A DNA stretch of 6,607 nt from Anaerolineae bacterium (GTDB lineage: Bacteria > Chloroflexota > Anaerolineae > E26-bin7). Made by a program: the position numbers and the translations under genes. Below the pieces are notes generated by a model. It saw only the letters and a list, made by a program, of their open reading frames with translations. It was not told the origin of the DNA and did no database searches. The number at the start of each line of letters is the position of its first letter. Within the stretch, counting starts at the first letter, position 1. Location of the stretch: contig JAOZOT010000202.1 of the NCBI GenBank assembly GCA_029933115.1, positions 1-6,607 on the forward strand, written 5' to 3'. Of the stretch, positions 5,614-6,607 are shown piece by piece.

Positions 5614-6256
5614 CTTGCCCTGTCTGCTTTGTCTCTGGGGTTTGTTCCGTGTCCTCGCTTTCTCGCCGTTTCAATCGCTGCTTTCCGCCGATGTAGAGGA
5701 GGATAAAGATCAATGGTGTTCCTACCAAGCCGCATACCCCGCAGCAGATCCAGACGTAGGATAGGGTGATGATCACTGTATTCAAGAAAGCTCCCCAGTT
5801 GAAGATTAGCGGAGGTGACTCTTCTGCTGCTGGTGGGGGGGCTTCCTCTTCTTCTGGTTTTGTAGTAGGCGCGGTAGTTTCTGGAGGTGCCTCGGTGGGT
5901 GCCTCGGGCGGAGTTTCGGCCGGCGGCGCGGGGGGGCTACCTTCAGAGGGTGCCTCAGGAGGGGTCTCGACCGGCGCGGCCGTGGTAGCCTCGGGGGGCA
6001 GGGGAGTGACGGTCGGCTCGGCCGGGGGAACTGGCGTCTCTGTGGGCAAAGGGGTGGCAATCGGTTCAGGGGGCGGTGGGGTGGCAGTGGGCTCTTCTTG
6101 AGGGGGTGACTGGAATAGGGGTGAGGCTCCTGCCGGGTCATTTCCGGCGCCCAGGAGCAGTGCCAGGATGAGAGAAACCAGCGCCAGGGGGATGAGTGGC
6201 GATAAGGATTTAGTTTTATTCCATAGGGTGGCAAAGGTGTTACCGGGTTTATTCAT
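5597..6256 (-). CDS. Membrane-anchored Pro/Thr/Glu-rich stalk protein
   Basis: I do not recognise a family for this 219-residue protein. The N-terminus has a basic stretch then a hydrophobic segment (about 20-38), either a signal peptide or an anchor, followed by ASPLFQSPP (44-52). Residues 50-149 are a low-complexity stalk of Pro, Thr, Glu and Ala with TPxP- and PPEAP-like units (ETPPEAP occurs twice, at 97-103 and 114-120). A long hydrophobic stretch (about 151-190) contains the cysteine cluster ICCGVC (C171, C172, C175), then a basic stop-transfer segment (KQRLKRR, 192-198) and a polar Thr/Glu/Gln tail. The simplest topology is an external stalk tied to the membrane with a cytosolic C-terminus. 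It lies seven bases after a smaller gene of the same design and overlaps the glycosyltransferase gene. The ribosome-binding site is poor (AAAGGA 12 bases away), so translation may be coupled. Confidence 0.75.
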   Translation of the reverse strand: MNKPGNTFATLWNKTKSLSPLIPLALVSLILALLLGAGNDPAGASPLFQSPPQEEPTATPPPPEPIATPLPTETPVPPAEPTVTPLPPEATTAAPVETPPEAPSEGSPPAPPAETPPEAPTEAPPETTAPTTKPEEEEAPPPAAEESPPLIFNWGAFLNTVIITLSYVWICCGVCGLVGTPLIFILLYIGGKQRLKRRESEDTEQTPETKQTGQDERQS

Positions 6257-6263
6257 GCTTCAA

Positions 6264-6575
6264 TTAGGTCCTTTTCTGGAAGAATACCAGTCCCACTACA
6301 AAGGTGCCTACTACTATCAGTCCAATCACGATCCACAGGACTGGAGTAGAGGCGGCCGAGGGAGGGACGGTCGGGGTGGGTGGTTGGGGAGTGGGCGTGG
6401 CGGTCGGTCTCGGCGCTGGCTCAGGTGGGCTTAGCATGGGCGAAATGGGTGAGACGGGTGAGATGGGCGACTGAAAGATCGCTGCTGAGTCTATGCTGCC
6501 CGTCAAGAGCGATGTCAGGAAGACCGCAGCCAGGAACAGCAATAGCAGATTGCCTTTAGCCTGTGAGTTCTTCAT
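6264..6575 (-). CDS. Small Pro-rich single-pass membrane protein
   Basis: This 103-residue protein has no family I can name. It begins with a signal-like hydrophobic segment (about 9-25) ending near SIDSAAIFQSP, then a tripeptide repeat SPISPVSPISPM (36-47) and a Pro/Thr stretch up to about 77. A clear membrane helix follows (VLWIVIGLIVVGTFVVGLVFF, about 79-99) and the chain ends in a short basic tail QKRT. The predicted product is a short extracytoplasmic stalk fixed by a C-terminal helix. It has the same architecture and the same FQSP motif as the next gene, seven bases downstream, suggesting two related or co-functioning surface proteins. The start is supported by AAGGAGG at 6593-6587, with a rather long 11-base spacer. 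It is the first gene of the unit within this window; 32 bases remain upstream and show no clear promoter. Confidence 0.72.
   Translation of the reverse strand: MKNSQAKGNLLLLFLAAVFLTSLLTGSIDSAAIFQSPISPVSPISPMLSPPEPAPRPTATPTPQPPTPTVPPSAASTPVLWIVIGLIVVGTFVVGLVFFQKRT
6436..6471. repeat. Four copies of a 9-base in-frame tandem repeat
   Basis: ATGGGCGAA, ATGGGTGAG, ACGGGTGAG and ATGGGCGAC follow one another at 6436-6444, 6445-6453, 6454-6462 and 6463-6471. Because the unit is a multiple of three, on the - strand it encodes SPI/SPV/SPI/SPM units in the 103-residue membrane protein. Such an array can vary in copy number by slippage without breaking the frame. Confidence 0.7.
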
Positions 6576-6586
6576 AGGGTATGAGC

Positions 6587-6593
6587 CCTCCTT
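6587..6593 (-). promoter_or_regulatory. Ribosome-binding site of the 103-residue membrane protein gene
   Basis: AAGGAGG on the - strand lies 11 bases before the ATG at 6575-6573. The match is strong but the spacing is longer than usual. No other start codon between them fits the frame. Confidence 0.65.
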
Positions 6594-6607
6594 GGGGTGA
6601 GAACTGA

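Noticed and set aside
5766..6101. Gly/Ser-rich + strand open frame
   Set aside because: It is the complement of the Pro/Thr-rich stalk coding region; its glycine richness is the direct consequence of C-rich codons opposite.
5806..6234. Pro/Arg-rich open frame in another - strand frame over the stalk gene
   Set aside because: It is a frame-shifted reading of the low-complexity stalk; the chosen frame alone has sensible signal, stalk and membrane segments and fits between neighbours with short spacers.

Overview
The window is gene-dense, GC-rich bacterial DNA with no RNA gene, CRISPR array or recognisable transposase, and no gene-free stretch longer than about 115 bases. The best guess at origin is a Chloroflexota bacterium of the Anaerolineae type. 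This is an inference from two small membrane proteins with proline/threonine stalks that both begin with an FQSP motif after the signal segment (one continuing SPISPVSPISP), a style I associate with that group, together with the GT39-type glycosyltransferase. No rRNA or marker gene is present to confirm it.

Layout. On the + strand, 63-1082 encodes a complete GalT-family nucleotidylyltransferase. From 1196 to 6575 everything is on the - strand: seven genes with junctions from a 17-base overlap to a 29-base gap, which looks like one transcription unit read right to left. In transcription order they are: a 103-aa Pro-rich membrane protein (6575-6264); a 219-aa Pro/Thr/Glu-rich membrane protein (6256-5597); a GT39/PMT-like multi-pass glycosyltransferase (5613-4156); a LysE/RhtB-type exporter (4126-3401, GTG start); a patatin-like phospholipase (3416-2616); a gamma-class carbonic anhydrase-like hexapeptide-repeat protein (2603-2001); and a FabL/FabI-like short-chain dehydrogenase (2008-1196). 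The start of this unit lies at or beyond the right edge, so no promoter for it is visible.

The convergent junction (1083-1195) carries a compact nested inverted repeat flanked by short direct repeats. It could be a miniature inverted-repeat element, and its inner stem followed by T5 on the - strand would act as a terminator for the seven-gene unit.

How the genes may work together. The four distal genes fit general housekeeping: lipid turnover (patatin), fatty-acid or related reduction (SDR), CO2/bicarbonate or acyl chemistry (hexapeptide protein) and small-solute export (LysE). The three proximal genes suggest a surface theme: two membrane-anchored stalk proteins next to a lipid-linked-sugar glycosyltransferase that could modify them. 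That link is a hypothesis from gene order and composition. I see no clear new defence or mobile system. The observations most worth checking are the stalk-protein/glycosyltransferase group, the miniature element after galT, the hybrid enoyl-reductase signature, and the repeat-derived tail of the carbonic anhydrase gene that runs over its neighbour's ribosome-binding site.
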